NCBI GenBank assembly: GCA_026709085.1
Contig: JAPOTR010000019.1
Coordinates: 1 to 36,638 of the forward strand
Length of the DNA stretch: 36,638 nucleotides
Direction of reading: 5' to 3'
Origin: Cyanobacteria bacterium MAG CAR3_bin_5
GTDB taxonomy: Bacteria > Cyanobacteriota > Cyanobacteriia > PCC-6307 > Cyanobiaceae
Shown: piece by piece, positions 7,490-15,810 of the stretch
Numbering within the stretch: the stretch's first letter is position 1
Layout of the letters: each line of letters begins with the position of its first letter
The notes under the pieces: generated by a model
Database searches by the model: none
The model's input: only the letters and a program-made list of their open reading frames with translations
Told to the model about the DNA's origin: nothing
Translations under genes and position numbers: made by a program

Positions 7490-9391
7490 CTAGAGGTGCT
7501 TCCGGAAAAAGGCTTCCGTGCGCAGGAGAACCTCCTGCTGCACCCCGCCGTCCCGGAATCCATGGCCCTCTTCCGAGTAGGTATGCATCTCCACGGTGAT
7601 CCCCTGCTGGCGCAGTGCGGCGGCCATGCGCTCCGTCTGCTCCGGCAGGACCACCTGATCCTTCATCCCCTGGAACAGCACCACCGGGCCTTGTCCAGGG
7701 CGGATCCGATACAGGGGCGAACGGTCCCGATAGCGTTGGGCCGCCGCCGGCCATGATCCCACCAGGCTCTCCGTATAGCCCCTCTCGAAGCGATGGGCGC
7801 CCTGGGCGAGGGCCGCCAGATCCGTGACCCCGTAGCGACAGGACCCCACCCGAAACATGTCACTGCGGGAGAGACAGCCCAGGGCCGTGAAGCCGCCGGC
7901 ACTGCCGCCGCTGACGGCCACCCGTTCCGGGTCCACCCAACCGGCTGCCGCCACAGCCCTGGCCCCGGCTGTGCAGTCCTCCACGTCCACCACACCCCAG
8001 GCCCCGTCCAGCCGCTGGCGGTAGGCGCGACCAAACCCGCTGGAACCTCCGTAGTTCACGTCCAGCACGGCCCAGCCCCGGCTGATCCAGAATTGGGTCT
8101 CCGGGCTGAAACAGGGGCGCGCCATGGCGGTTGGGCCACCGTGACAGCGCACCAGCAGGGGCGGCAGGCCTGTGGAGCCACCAACAGGGCGATACAGCCA
8201 GCCGTGGGTGCGGCGGCCGCCGTGGCCCGGAAACCAGAAGGCCTCGGGCGCGCTGATGGGGGCTGTGCCCAGGGCATTGGCGCCGGCGCCAATGCAGGGA
8301 CCAGTGTGCCGCCAACGGCCATCCACCAGGTCCACCTCCAGCAAGCCGCTGGGCTGCCGGGGTCCGGCGGCAAGGGCAACGGCCCGCCGACCGTCAGCCC
8401 GCAGGTTGGAGATCTCTGTAAAGGGCAGCTTCAACATCTGCCAACGGGGGCTGTGGCCGGATGACCACTGAAGCTGGCCCAGCCCCCAGCAACCGTGGCG
8501 GCAGTAGGCAGCCACCAGCCCCGTCTCTCCCACGGCCGTTGTGCTCATCCCCGCCACCCATTGGGGCAGACCGAAATCCGCCGCCATGGGCAACAGGGGC
8601 TTCCACGGGGGCTGGGGGCTGTTCAGGTGGTCCGGGGCCAGATGGCGCAGGTTCCAGTACCCACTCCGGTCGCTGGCCATGACCACTCCCCCGTCCGGTA
8701 GCCATTGGGGCTGAAAGACCGATTCCGGGGCGCCGTCAGCCCCCGCCAGGCATCGGGGCTCCTCCAATGCTCCGTCCTCCCCCAAACGGGCCAGCCAGAG
8801 GCGGCTGCGTTGCCATGGCATGGCGGGGAGATTCCATTCCAGCCACAACAGGCGCCGTCCATCGGGCGAGAGGCTGGGGCTGCTGCAAAAGTCCGCCTCG
8901 GCCCGCAGGGGCCGGCTGACGCCGGTGTGAAGACAGACCCGGGTGAGCACGTCCCGGCGCTCCTGCTCCCAGATGCCGATCCAGAACCGACCCTCCTCAT
9001 GGAGGCAGCCGTCTCCCATGGCCACCACGTCGGGTTGGCAAAGCCGGCGCGGCGGGGTGACGCCGTTCAGGTTCAGGAGCCAGAGGGTGGAACCGGTCCC
9101 GGTCCGGTTCACAAGAACGGCGTGACGCTGGCCAAAGGCCACGGGCGCTCCACCAAAACCATGGAGGGATGTGCGCAGATTCCAGTCCCCCGGGGTCAGT
9201 TCCCGCCGTCGACCGTCCGCCTGGGTCATCAAGGTGGTGCGGCCCTGTTCCCAGGGGCGCTGCTCCAACCAGAACAAACGCCGACCCACCAGCCATGGCT
9301 CTTTCCAGTTGGGCACAGTGCCGACAACCGTGTCGGCCGGCAGTGGTTGGGCGGGATCCAACACCATTGCGGGACGCCATGTCTCCTTCAT
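7490..9391 (-). CDS. S9 family prolyl oligopeptidase-type peptidase
   Basis: A 633-residue serine peptidase. The first 370 residues or so look like a beta-propeller, with repeated blades such as LSPDGRRLLWLEW and FQPQWLPDGGVVMASDRSGY. The C-terminal alpha/beta hydrolase carries the nucleophile in GGSAGGF (Ser about 497), Asp in GMKDQVV (about 576) and His in EEGHGF (about 609). The oxyanion/structural stretches VRCHGGPTAMA and DVNYGGSSGFGRAYR are typical of the acylaminoacyl/dipeptidyl peptidase S9C branch. No signal peptide is visible, so it is probably cytoplasmic and trims small peptides. The start is ATG at 9391. It is divergent from def with 49 bases between start codons. Confidence 0.9.
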   Translation of the reverse strand: MKETWRPAMVLDPAQPLPADTVVGTVPNWKEPWLVGRRLFWLEQRPWEQGRTTLMTQADGRRRELTPGDWNLRTSLHGFGGAPVAFGQRHAVLVNRTGTGSTLWLLNLNGVTPPRRLCQPDVVAMGDGCLHEEGRFWIGIWEQERRDVLTRVCLHTGVSRPLRAEADFCSSPSLSPDGRRLLWLEWNLPAMPWQRSRLWLARLGEDGALEEPRCLAGADGAPESVFQPQWLPDGGVVMASDRSGYWNLRHLAPDHLNSPQPPWKPLLPMAADFGLPQWVAGMSTTAVGETGLVAAYCRHGCWGLGQLQWSSGHSPRWQMLKLPFTEISNLRADGRRAVALAAGPRQPSGLLEVDLVDGRWRHTGPCIGAGANALGTAPISAPEAFWFPGHGGRRTHGWLYRPVGGSTGLPPLLVRCHGGPTAMARPCFSPETQFWISRGWAVLDVNYGGSSGFGRAYRQRLDGAWGVVDVEDCTAGARAVAAAGWVDPERVAVSGGSAGGFTALGCLSRSDMFRVGSCRYGVTDLAALAQGAHRFERGYTESLVGSWPAAAQRYRDRSPLYRIRPGQGPVVLFQGMKDQVVLPEQTERMAAALRQQGITVEMHTYSEEGHGFRDGGVQQEVLLRTEAFFRKHL

Positions 9392-9440
9392 TCTCCTTAA
9401 GATCGCAGATCTACGCCCTGTTCAAAAAGGAGTTCCCCCC

Positions 9441-10049
9441 ATGGCTGGAGCCAGCTTCGCCAGCCTTGCCCACCGCGCTGCTCGGCGTGAGGCCTCGGTG
9501 ACGGTCGAGAAGCAGGTGGGTGGGCCGGCTCCCCTCGCCATCCACCACCTGGGGGACCAGGTGCTGCGTCAACCCGCACGGCGGGTGTCCAGGGTGGATC
9601 ACAACATCCGTCAACTCTGCCGGGACATGCTGCGCAGCATGTACAGCGCCCAGGGCATTGGTCTGGCGGCAACCCAGGTGGGTGTTCACAAGCAGGTGCT
9701 GGTCATTGACCTGGACCCTGAAAACCCCAGCACGCCGCCCCTGGTGCTGATCAACCCGGAGATTACCGCCTACGGCGCCTCTGTGGACTCCCGGGAGGAG
9801 GGCTGCCTCAGCATTCCCGGAGTCTATCTGAACGTGGTGCGGCCCACGGTGGTGGAGATGACGTTCACCGATGAGCTGGGACGCAAGCAGCGGCGCAAGG
9901 CGGATGGCCTCCTGGGTCGTTGTATCCAGCACGAGATGGACCACCTCAGCGGGATTCTGTTTGTGGATCGCGTCCAGGACGCGGAGGCGCTGGAGCGGGA
10001 ACTGAATCACCACGGCTTTGTCCCCGGCGCGGTCCACGCCGTTGTGTAG
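9441..10049 (+). CDS. def: Peptide deformylase
   Basis: A 202-residue metal-dependent enzyme that removes the N-formyl group from nascent proteins. All three motifs are present: GIGLAATQ (about 72-79), EGCLS (about 119-123, the metal-ligand Cys) and HEMDH (about 164-168, two His ligands and the catalytic Glu). The frame is open far upstream, but AAGGAG at 9426-9431 ten bases before ATG 9441 decides the start. The N-terminal roughly 25 residues before the conserved domain resemble those of other cyanobacterial PDF1B-type enzymes. A small membrane protein follows 27 bases downstream and may share its transcript. Confidence 0.95.
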   Translation: MAGASFASLAHRAARREASVTVEKQVGGPAPLAIHHLGDQVLRQPARRVSRVDHNIRQLCRDMLRSMYSAQGIGLAATQVGVHKQVLVIDLDPENPSTPPLVLINPEITAYGASVDSREEGCLSIPGVYLNVVRPTVVEMTFTDELGRKQRRKADGLLGRCIQHEMDHLSGILFVDRVQDAEALERELNHHGFVPGAVHAVV

Positions 10050-10076
10050 CTTGTGGCCCTTGTTGCATCTGGCGCC

Positions 10077-10277
10077 ATGCCCATGAAACCGCTTGCGGGG
10101 CTGTTGCTGGCCCTGTCCTGCCTGCTGGGCATTGCGGCCACGGGATCGGTATTCGAGTTGGCCTACGGGGATCCCCGGTTGGGGACGGTCCCTACCACGA
10201 TCATCCTGGCGGTGAGTGCGCCGGGGACCGTGCTCACCCTGCTCATGGCCACGGCCTGGAACAGTCGGTCCTCCTGA
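10077..10277 (+). CDS. Small two-helix membrane protein, unknown
   Basis: A 66-residue protein that I do not recognise. It has two hydrophobic segments (about residues 6-26, LAGLLLALSCLLGIAATGS, and 40-60, TTIILAVSAPGTVLTLLMAT) joined by a short loop with one acidic patch, as in a small membrane hairpin. Start candidates are GTG 10053, ATG 10077 and ATG 10083; the ATG pair sits directly before the Lys and first helix, as expected. It lies between def and rpsU on the same strand with short gaps. The composition matches the neighbours and the frame is clean, so I judge it real. Confidence 0.55.
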   Translation: MPMKPLAGLLLALSCLLGIAATGSVFELAYGDPRLGTVPTTIILAVSAPGTVLTLLMATAWNSRSS

Positions 10278-10303
10278 GGACTACACTGTTGTCTAGCCTG
10301 TTT

Positions 10304-10313
10304 TGTCCGGACA
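10304..10313. promoter_or_regulatory. Palindrome upstream of rpsU
   Basis: The perfect 10-base palindrome TGTCCGGACA lies 11 bases before the rpsU start codon, flanked by T-runs (tttt before, tttt shortly after). A possible -10 (TACACT, 10282-10287) precedes it. It could act as an operator or a small leader hairpin on rpsU. Function is inference. Confidence 0.25.
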
Positions 10314-10323
10314 CCTTTTCTGC

Positions 10324-10494
10324 ATGGCTCAAGTCACTGTTGGCGAAAACGAAAGCATCGAGTCCGCCCTGCGCCGGTTCAAGCGCCAGGTATCGAAGGC
10401 GGGAATTTTTGCAGAGTTGAAGCGCCTGCGTCACCATGAAAACCATTTCGAGAAGGCCAAGCGCAAAGCCATGCAGCGCCGCCGCCGCCGTTGA
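10324..10494 (+). CDS. rpsU: 30S ribosomal protein S21
   Basis: A 56-residue basic protein beginning [19 protein letters not shown] with [20 protein letters not shown] and ending in five arginines, the standard bacterial S21 layout. S21 sits on the small subunit near the anti-Shine-Dalgarno end of 16S rRNA and aids initiation. The length is usual for cyanobacteria. The start is ATG at 10324. It heads a same-strand series that includes a small unknown ORF, rpsN and pnp. Confidence 0.95.
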   Translation: MAQVTVGENESIESALRRFKRQVSKAGIFAELKRLRHHENHFEKAKRKAMQRRRRR

Positions 10495-10549
10495 AGTCTT
10501 GCTTAAGTTTCTGGGAGCCATAGGGCCACCCGCTCCATCCTGCAGCACC

Positions 10550-10729
10550 ATGGCCATAGGTTTCTCTCCTGATGCCGTGAACAACTCTTCCCTGATGGGC
10601 AAGCTGCGCCGTTGGTTTGCAGAAGGACTTGCCCATTCCTTTGGCGAACCCGAGCAGGAGCACCGCCTTGAGCCGCCTCGCATCGGGGTGCAGCCCTTCC
10701 ATGACGATCCCCGCCGGTCCCGGGCTTAG
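10550..10729 (+). CDS. Small hypothetical protein with conserved-looking tail
   Basis: A 59-residue ORF between rpsU and rpsN. The core from Met 16 reads MGKLRRWFAEGLAHSFGEP, an amphipathic helix rich in Arg and aromatic residues. It is followed by EPPRIGVQPFHDDPRRSRA, a short motif reminding me of small proteins in marine picocyanobacteria, but I cannot name a family. Starts at ATG 10550 or ATG 10595 are both possible; the latter gives a compact 44-residue protein. It has no hydrophobic segment, so it is probably cytoplasmic. Confidence 0.5.
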   Translation: MAIGFSPDAVNNSSLMGKLRRWFAEGLAHSFGEPEQEHRLEPPRIGVQPFHDDPRRSRA

Positions 10730-10798
10730 CGCCGGTCACGAGCCAACCCGATTGGGACCATGATGGGTTAAGGTTTCCTTCTATCAACAGCGGTTTTG

Positions 10799-11101
10799 AT
10801 GGCAAAGAAATCGATGATTGCCCGTGACGTGAAGCGTCGCAAGTTGGCGAAGCAGTTCCGGGCCAAGCGTGAAGCACTGAAGGCCGCCTTTGTCGCTGCG
10901 GAGGATCCCATGGAAAAGCTGGAGGTCCACTTCAAGCTGCAGCAGCTTCCCCGCAACAGCGCCCCCAATCGCCAGCGCAACCGCTGCTGGGCCACCGGCA
11001 AGCCCCGTGGGGTGGTGCGTGATTTCGGGCTCTGTCGCAATCAACTGCGCCAGAAAGCCCACGCCGGGCTTCTACCCGGCGTGGTCAAATCCTCCTGGTG
11101 A
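10799..11101 (+). CDS. rpsN: 30S ribosomal protein S14
   Basis: A 100-residue S14 of the long zinc-free type: [20 protein letters not shown] at the start and the signature [20 protein letters not shown], then [12 protein letters not shown]. There is no CXXC pair, so it is the C-minus form. It assembles into the head of the 30S subunit. The ATG at 10799 follows an in-frame TTG at 10796; the ATG is preferred. A strong hairpin follows 19 bases after the stop, and the pnp leader follows that. Confidence 0.95.
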   Translation: MAKKSMIARDVKRRKLAKQFRAKREALKAAFVAAEDPMEKLEVHFKLQQLPRNSAPNRQRNRCWATGKPRGVVRDFGLCRNQLRQKAHAGLLPGVVKSSW

Positions 11102-11119
11102 GACCTGGATGGCAGGTAT

Positions 11120-11143
11120 GCTTGGATTGCGCAATATCCAAGC
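11120..11143 (+). terminator. Hairpin after rpsN
   Basis: GCTTGGAT (11120-11127) pairs with ATCCAAGC (11136-11143) around an 8-base loop that is itself nearly self-complementary (tgcgcaat). There is no T-run after it, so it is either an imperfect terminator, an mRNA 3' stabiliser, or the left-end hairpin of the mobile-element relic that follows. Confidence 0.4.
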
Positions 11144-11149
11144 GCCGTC

Positions 11150-11304
11150 GCCGCTAGGCTGGTGGAGACGCAAAATCGCCCGCTGAGTTGGCAGGTTGAC
11201 GGGTTCTCCCGCGTCCGGCCACGAAGCAGGAACCCACCTGAAGGACGAGGCATGTGCCGGATCCAGGAAGGAATCCCCGACCTTCAGGACGGGGAGGAGG
11301 TCAA
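11150..11304 (+). mobile_element. IS200/IS605-type right end, omega-RNA-like relic
   Basis: The sequence ending at 11304 has the right-end form seen at cyanobacterial IS605/TnpB elements: GGAATCCCCG, a short loop, then CGGGGAGGAGGTCAA. The stem is CCCCG 11275-11279 with CGGGG 11290-11294, plus an inner CC/GG around ttca. Upstream are blocks I associate with the structured RNA at the end of such elements: CTAGGCTGGTGGAGACGCAA, CGCCCGCTGAGTTGG, CGGGTTCTCCCG and CACGAAGCAGGAACCC. No tnpA or tnpB is present: rpsN ends at 11101 and the pnp start codon is 30 bases after the right end. It is therefore an orphan end or a non-autonomous element. The family identification rests on remembered patterns and should be searched. 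Confidence 0.65.
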
Positions 11305-11334
11305 AACAAACCACAAACTGAGGAAACAACAAGC

Positions 11335-13452
11335 GTGCAAGGAGAAAGTCGGTCATTTTCCTTCGATGGACGTGAGGTTCAACTGACCATCAACCGGTTT
11401 GCCCCCCAGGCGGGTGGATCAGTGATGCTGGAGTGCAGCGGCACAGTGGTTCTTGTGACCGTTACCCGCTCGGCAGCCCGGGAGGGGGTGGATTTCCTGC
11501 CCCTCCTCTGTGACTATGAAGAGCGCATGTATGCTGCAGGGCGCATCCCCGGCAGCTATCAACGACGGGAAGGTCGCCCTCCGGAGCGGGCGATTCTCAC
11601 TTGTCGGTTGATGGATCGTCCCTTGAGGCCCCTGTTCCCCGGTTGGCTGAGGGACGACATTCAAGTGGTGGCCACATGCCAGGCCCTGGATGAGCGGATG
11701 CCCCCTGACGTCCTGGCGGTCACCGGCTCATCCATGGCAGCCCTTCTGGCGCGCCTCCCCTTTGCCGGGCCCATGGCGGCCGTGCGGGTTGGCCTCCTGG
11801 GAGACGACTTTGTCATTAACCCCAGCTTCCGGGAAATTGAGCGCAGCGATTTGGATCTGGTGGTGGCCGGCACCCCCCATGGGGTGGTCATGGTCGAGGC
11901 CGGAGCCAAGCAGCTTCCCGAGCATGACGTGATCGAGGCCATTGACTTCGGCTACGAGGCGGTGCTTGATCTCATCAAGCACCAGCAGGACATCCTCAAG
12001 GATCTGGACATTGGCCCCGTGCGGGTGGAACAGGAAACCATCAACGAGGTGGTGTTGAACTATCTGGAGACTCAATGCTCCGCCAGCATTCGCGCCGTGC
12101 TGGCGGAGTTCGATCTCAGCAAGGCGGACCGGGACAACAAGCTCAGCATCATCAAGTCCCATGTGGCCAGTGGAATCCTGAACCTGAACGAGGATCATCC
12201 CGTGCGCATCGCTGTGGCCAGAAACATCAAGCTTTTCGGCGCCAGCTACAAGGCCCTCACCAAAAAGCTGATGCGGGGCCAGATCCTCGCCGAAGGCAAG
12301 CGGGTGGATGGTCGTGGGCTGGACGAGGTGCGTCCCATTTCCTCGGCTGTGGGCATTCTGCCCCGCAAGGTGCATGGCTCGGCAGTGTTTCAGCGGGGCC
12401 TCACCCAGGTGCTCTCCGCCACCACCCTGGGCACCCCCAGTGATGCCCAGGAGTTGGATGATCTCAATCCGTCCAGCGAGAAAACCTATCTGCACCATTA
12501 CAACTTTCCTCCTTTCTCCGTAGGCGAGACCCGCCCCCTCCGTTCTCCCGGTCGTCGGGAAGTCGGCCATGGCGCTCTCGCTGAGCGGGCGCTGATACCC
12601 GTGTTGCCCCATAAGGAAGACTTCCCCTATGTCATCAGGGTGGTGTCCGAGGTGCTCAGTTCCAATGGCTCCACCTCCATGGCCTCCGTCTGCGGTAGCA
12701 CCATGGCCCTGATGGATGCCGGAGTGCCCATCAAGGCTCCCGTGGGTGGGGCAGCCATGGGGCTGATCAAGGAGGGGAGCGATGTGCGCATCCTCACGGA
12801 TATCCAGGGAATCGAGGATTTCCTGGGGGATATGGACTTCAAGGTGGCGGGCACGGAGAAAGGCATCACGGCCCTGCAAATGGACATGAAGATTACCGGC
12901 TTGCCCATGGCCACCATTGGTGAAGCCATCCACAAAGCGCAACCGGCCCGGCTGCATATCCTGGGGGAGATGCAAAAAACCATCGACAAACCCCGGGAAG
13001 ACCTGTCACCCCATGCCCCACGTCTGCTCACCTTCCGCATCAGTCCCGAGTTGATTGGCACGGTGATTGGTCCTGGTGGTCGCACCATCAAGGGCATCAC
13101 GGAACGCACCAACACCAAAATTGACATCGGCGACGAAGGCTTGGTGACCATCGCCAGCCATGACGGCACTGCTGCCCGGGAGGCTCGGCGCATTATTGAC
13201 GGCTTGACCCGCAAAGTTCATGAAGGGGAGATGTTCCGCGGAACCGTCACCCGCGTCATTCCCATTGGCGCCTTTGTGGAAATTCTCCCCGGTAAAGAAG
13301 GTATGATCCACATCTCCCAACTCTCGGAAACGCGGGTGGAGAAAGTGGATGATATTGTCAAAGTGGGGGATACGGTCACGGTGCGGGTGCGGGAAATTGA
13401 TAGTCGTGGCCGCATTAACCTCACCATCCGTGGTGTTCTCCAGGAAACGTGA
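11335..13452 (+). CDS. pnp: Polyribonucleotide nucleotidyltransferase (PNPase)
   Basis: A 705-residue phosphorolytic 3'-5' exoribonuclease and RNA-tailing enzyme. The domain order is complete: RNase PH 1 (about 10-150), the alpha-helical linker, RNase PH 2 (about 325-550, with [13 protein letters not shown] and [20 protein letters not shown] giving the catalytic Asp residues), KH (about 570-630, [11 protein letters not shown]) and S1 (about 630-703, [19 protein letters not shown]). The frame is open back to GTG 11254, but the upstream part is transposon-like; GTG 11335 starts [18 protein letters not shown] like other PNPases, with AGGA at 11321. Its leader therefore contains the IS605-like end. 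PNPase commonly autoregulates through its leader in other bacteria, so this could matter for expression. Confidence 0.93.
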   Translation: MQGESRSFSFDGREVQLTINRFAPQAGGSVMLECSGTVVLVTVTRSAAREGVDFLPLLCDYEERMYAAGRIPGSYQRREGRPPERAILTCRLMDRPLRPLFPGWLRDDIQVVATCQALDERMPPDVLAVTGSSMAALLARLPFAGPMAAVRVGLLGDDFVINPSFREIERSDLDLVVAGTPHGVVMVEAGAKQLPEHDVIEAIDFGYEAVLDLIKHQQDILKDLDIGPVRVEQETINEVVLNYLETQCSASIRAVLAEFDLSKADRDNKLSIIKSHVASGILNLNEDHPVRIAVARNIKLFGASYKALTKKLMRGQILAEGKRVDGRGLDEVRPISSAVGILPRKVHGSAVFQRGLTQVLSATTLGTPSDAQELDDLNPSSEKTYLHHYNFPPFSVGETRPLRSPGRREVGHGALAERALIPVLPHKEDFPYVIRVVSEVLSSNGSTSMASVCGSTMALMDAGVPIKAPVGGAAMGLIKEGSDVRILTDIQGIEDFLGDMDFKVAGTEKGITALQMDMKITGLPMATIGEAIHKAQPARLHILGEMQKTIDKPREDLSPHAPRLLTFRISPELIGTVIGPGGRTIKGITERTNTKIDIGDEGLVTIASHDGTAAREARRIIDGLTRKVHEGEMFRGTVTRVIPIGAFVEILPGKEGMIHISQLSETRVEKVDDIVKVGDTVTVRVREIDSRGRINLTIRGVLQET

Positions 13453-13500
13453 CCGGACTGGAATTGTAGCTGCAGCCAAACTCTGGTTGCCAGGATCATT

Positions 13501-13530
13501 GGGCCACTGCCGAATTCTTGGCAGTGGCCC
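13501..13530 (+). terminator. Strong hairpin after pnp
   Basis: An 11-base-pair perfect stem, GGGCCACTGCC (13501-13511) with GGCAGTGGCCC (13520-13530), and an 8-base loop, 48 bases after the pnp stop. No T-run follows on either strand, as is common for cyanobacterial 3' ends, so it is either a terminator or a structure that fixes the mRNA 3' end. Confidence 0.6.
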
Positions 13531-14185
13531 TACATCTCTGCTGGAGTCGCTCAATTGCTTCTCAAAACCTTTCGTCTCCTGGCTTGCCATTTGATGGTGG
13601 ACTCCAGCCGATCCATGGAGCGTACTGGGCAGGAGCCTTTCTGAGAATTGTCAAGATGGAAATGGAGGAAAACAGAAAGCGGTTGGTGTGTCGCCATTGG
13701 CAAAAGCATACAGATCAGCAAGACGCTGCTCAAGCTGTTCAGTCGATGGTGGCCTATAGACGGCTCTCCACACAAGTCCACCACAACCACTGGGCAACGA
13801 CGAGATGACCACCGCCGCCCTCTGGCAGGTATGATACCACGACCCGGAAGCCTGTTTGCGCCTGGCCACCCACGGTCAACGCCTGCAACGTCTCGGCAAC
13901 CACGACGGGGGTTTCCGCTGCTGCGCCGCCGTCAACAGCCTGGCGGTGGCACCCACCCAGGTGGGCCCTGGGTGGGTTGAGGGGGATCCCCATGGGCTCG
14001 ATTGGTGCTCTCTAGCCAGAGTTGTGGTCTCTCTGATTAGAGCAAGATGGCTTTGCGAGGTGTCCTGGCGCCAACACGGACCCCACTCCTGTGGGTGACC
14101 TCATTGAGGTGGTCCTCGAAGTACTGATGGAATACCTGGTTCTCGGTTTCAAGTGGCCTGGCCGATTTTTTCAATAGCCTCTTAG
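13531..14185. other. Decayed intergenic stretch, possible FGE-like fragment
   Basis: About 650 bases with no intact gene. On the plus strand at 13830-13960 one frame reads [14 protein letters not shown] then [12 protein letters not shown]. This resembles the C-terminal end of formylglycine-generating-enzyme-type (FGE-sulfatase) domains, where a GFR motif ends the fold, but stops surround it. The minus strand has short unrecognised open stretches, such as STEQLEQRLADLYAFANG near 13700. I regard the block as gene remains. Confidence 0.3.
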
Positions 14186-15624
14186 TCATTGTCTGAAGGT
14201 TTGCTGACAAAGAATAAACTGACCACTTTCTTTTTGGCAACTCCAGCCTCGGGCCTGAACATGATTGATAGTGGCCCTGATATGTTGTTGACTAAGCCAT
14301 CCTGGGCTATCAGGATTCATTAAAATAACATCTAACCTAGCTAGTTGTTCTGCCGTTGGCAGCCCATCACGACTTAATCGTTGTATCAAGGGTCGATGAC
14401 TCAAATGGGGAATAAGGTGATCATGTGTTAAAACTGCAGAATTGTCAGGAATCTTGGAAATAACTTCCCAGGAAGATTTAATATGGTCCATTCTTGATAG
14501 ATAGCGGCCAAAGAAGTAACCCGGCTTAGTCATCAGTGCCCAAGACAGGGCTGCCCATAAGTAGCATAACCACATCCGCCGCGCCAACCAGTGTCGCCCC
14601 TGGCGTAGGTCAGAAACCAAGCCATCCATGCTGCCTACAACCAAAAGAACAGCTAAAGGTAGATTATAATGATGGGCCACGTCTTGCTGCGATCCCCAAG
14701 AGGAAAGTGCATTGGTCACCAGTAAAGGTAATGTTGCAACAAGCAGGGGTAGGGAAGAACGACGCCAATAGAAGGCTAGGGGTAGGCTGAGCAGGAACAA
14801 GTAGAAAAGAATGTTTACCCAGTCCAAGGACCCGAGAAAATTCAAGGGATTAAATAGGGCATTGTGTATAATGCTGCCAACACTATCGCCAAGATGCTGA
14901 TAACGCCCAAGTGCAGCAGGTCCAAATCCGTTATTCAGGAATGGATAAAGGATCTTGGCCAAAAACAAGAGCCACCCCCCCCTAGCAACAGCGCTTCCGC
15001 CGCCCAGCGCCAGCGTCGACGGTAGGCCTGCTCTAAGGCCAGGCCAATCACAATCAGGCCCAGCCCATCTCGGCAGCCCATCATAACAAACAGGGAGAGG
15101 AGCCAAAGCCAGCGCTGCTCAGCACGGTTGGCCCAAATGGCCAAGGCCAACAGGGGCATGGCCCAGGTTTCTGGGCGGAAGTCAACAAAAAAGTTGGCAT
15201 TAAACACCACCGGCTGAAGCCACCACAATCCACAGATCAACCATCGTTCCCGTGGCCGCAAGCCTGCCTGCGCTGCCAGATGCCACAAGGGCCAAGCGGT
15301 GAGAATCAGCCCCAGCGCCTGAGTAAGGAACAGCCAATGAACGGACGGTACCAGCCAGTAGAATGGCGCAATGGCATAGAACATCCAAGCGCCATGGTTG
15401 CCCATGTGGTGGAGACCAAGCAGTGTGGAGCGTGGCTCAAGCCCTTGACTCATTTGCCAGGCCACTTGATCGTAGATGCCCAGATCCCAGCCGGCGCTAT
15501 GGAGCAAGATGTGCCGGAGCGCCTGCAGACCATAAAATAGACCAACCAGCAGTGCGGAGACGAACCAGAATAAGCGGGGGACTTGGAAGCTCATGGGGGC
15601 AGGGTTTGCCTGAGGCTTTGTCAT
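14186..15624 (-). pseudogene. DUF2079 membrane protein split at a C8 tract
   Basis: Two frames together make one multi-helix membrane protein of about 480 residues. The N-part from ATG 15624 (or ATG 15594) includes GWDLGIYDQVAWQMSQGLEP, HHMGNHGAW and FVDFRPETWAMPLLALAIW, hallmarks I associate with DUF2079. It runs to a tract of eight C (14975-14982; eight G on the coding strand). Beyond the tract the sequence continues one frame over as GWLLFLAKILYPFLNNGFGP and on to a normal end at 14186. Nine or six G would restore one frame, so a single slippage event explains the break. It may be a pseudogene, a phase-variable gene or a base-calling error. A GNAT fragment lies 30 bases upstream of the start. 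Confidence 0.75.
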
Positions 15625-15653
15625 TGATGTAACGGGAAATGAATCCAGCGGGA

Positions 15654-15772
15654 TTGGTGGTGCGAGCGGATCGACGCAGTCAGGGCATTGGCCGGGCACT
15701 GATGGAAGCAGTATGCGCTGCTGCTGATGGGGAAGGCTGTCCCAAGGTGTACTGGCTGACCCAGAACTTTAG
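15654..15772 (+). pseudogene. GNAT acetyltransferase core fragment (repeat copy B)
   Basis: This is the second copy of the 116-bp GNAT core (15655-15770 matches 3435-3550). It reads GIGRALMEAVCAAADGEGCP then KVYWLTQNF before a stop. It lacks the N-terminal half and the tail seen in the other copy. It keeps two family residues that copy A has lost (W for G in YWLTQ, and no frame-breaking TAA), so copy A is not its parent. It lies upstream of the DUF2079 gene on the opposite strand, where that gene's promoter would be. Confidence 0.75.
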
Positions 15773-15810
15773 TTGACGTCCTGTCCTTTGGGTCCATCGT
15801 CCAGTTCCCC

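Noticed and set aside
10436-10549. 38-codon extension upstream of the small ORF between rpsU and rpsN.
   Set aside because: It overlaps the end of rpsU in another frame and has no sensible sequence.
11254-11334. N-terminal extension of PNPase from GTG 11254 (27 extra residues).
   Set aside because: Those codons read through the IS605-like hairpin and have no PNPase similarity; GTG 11335 with AGGA upstream matches the family start.
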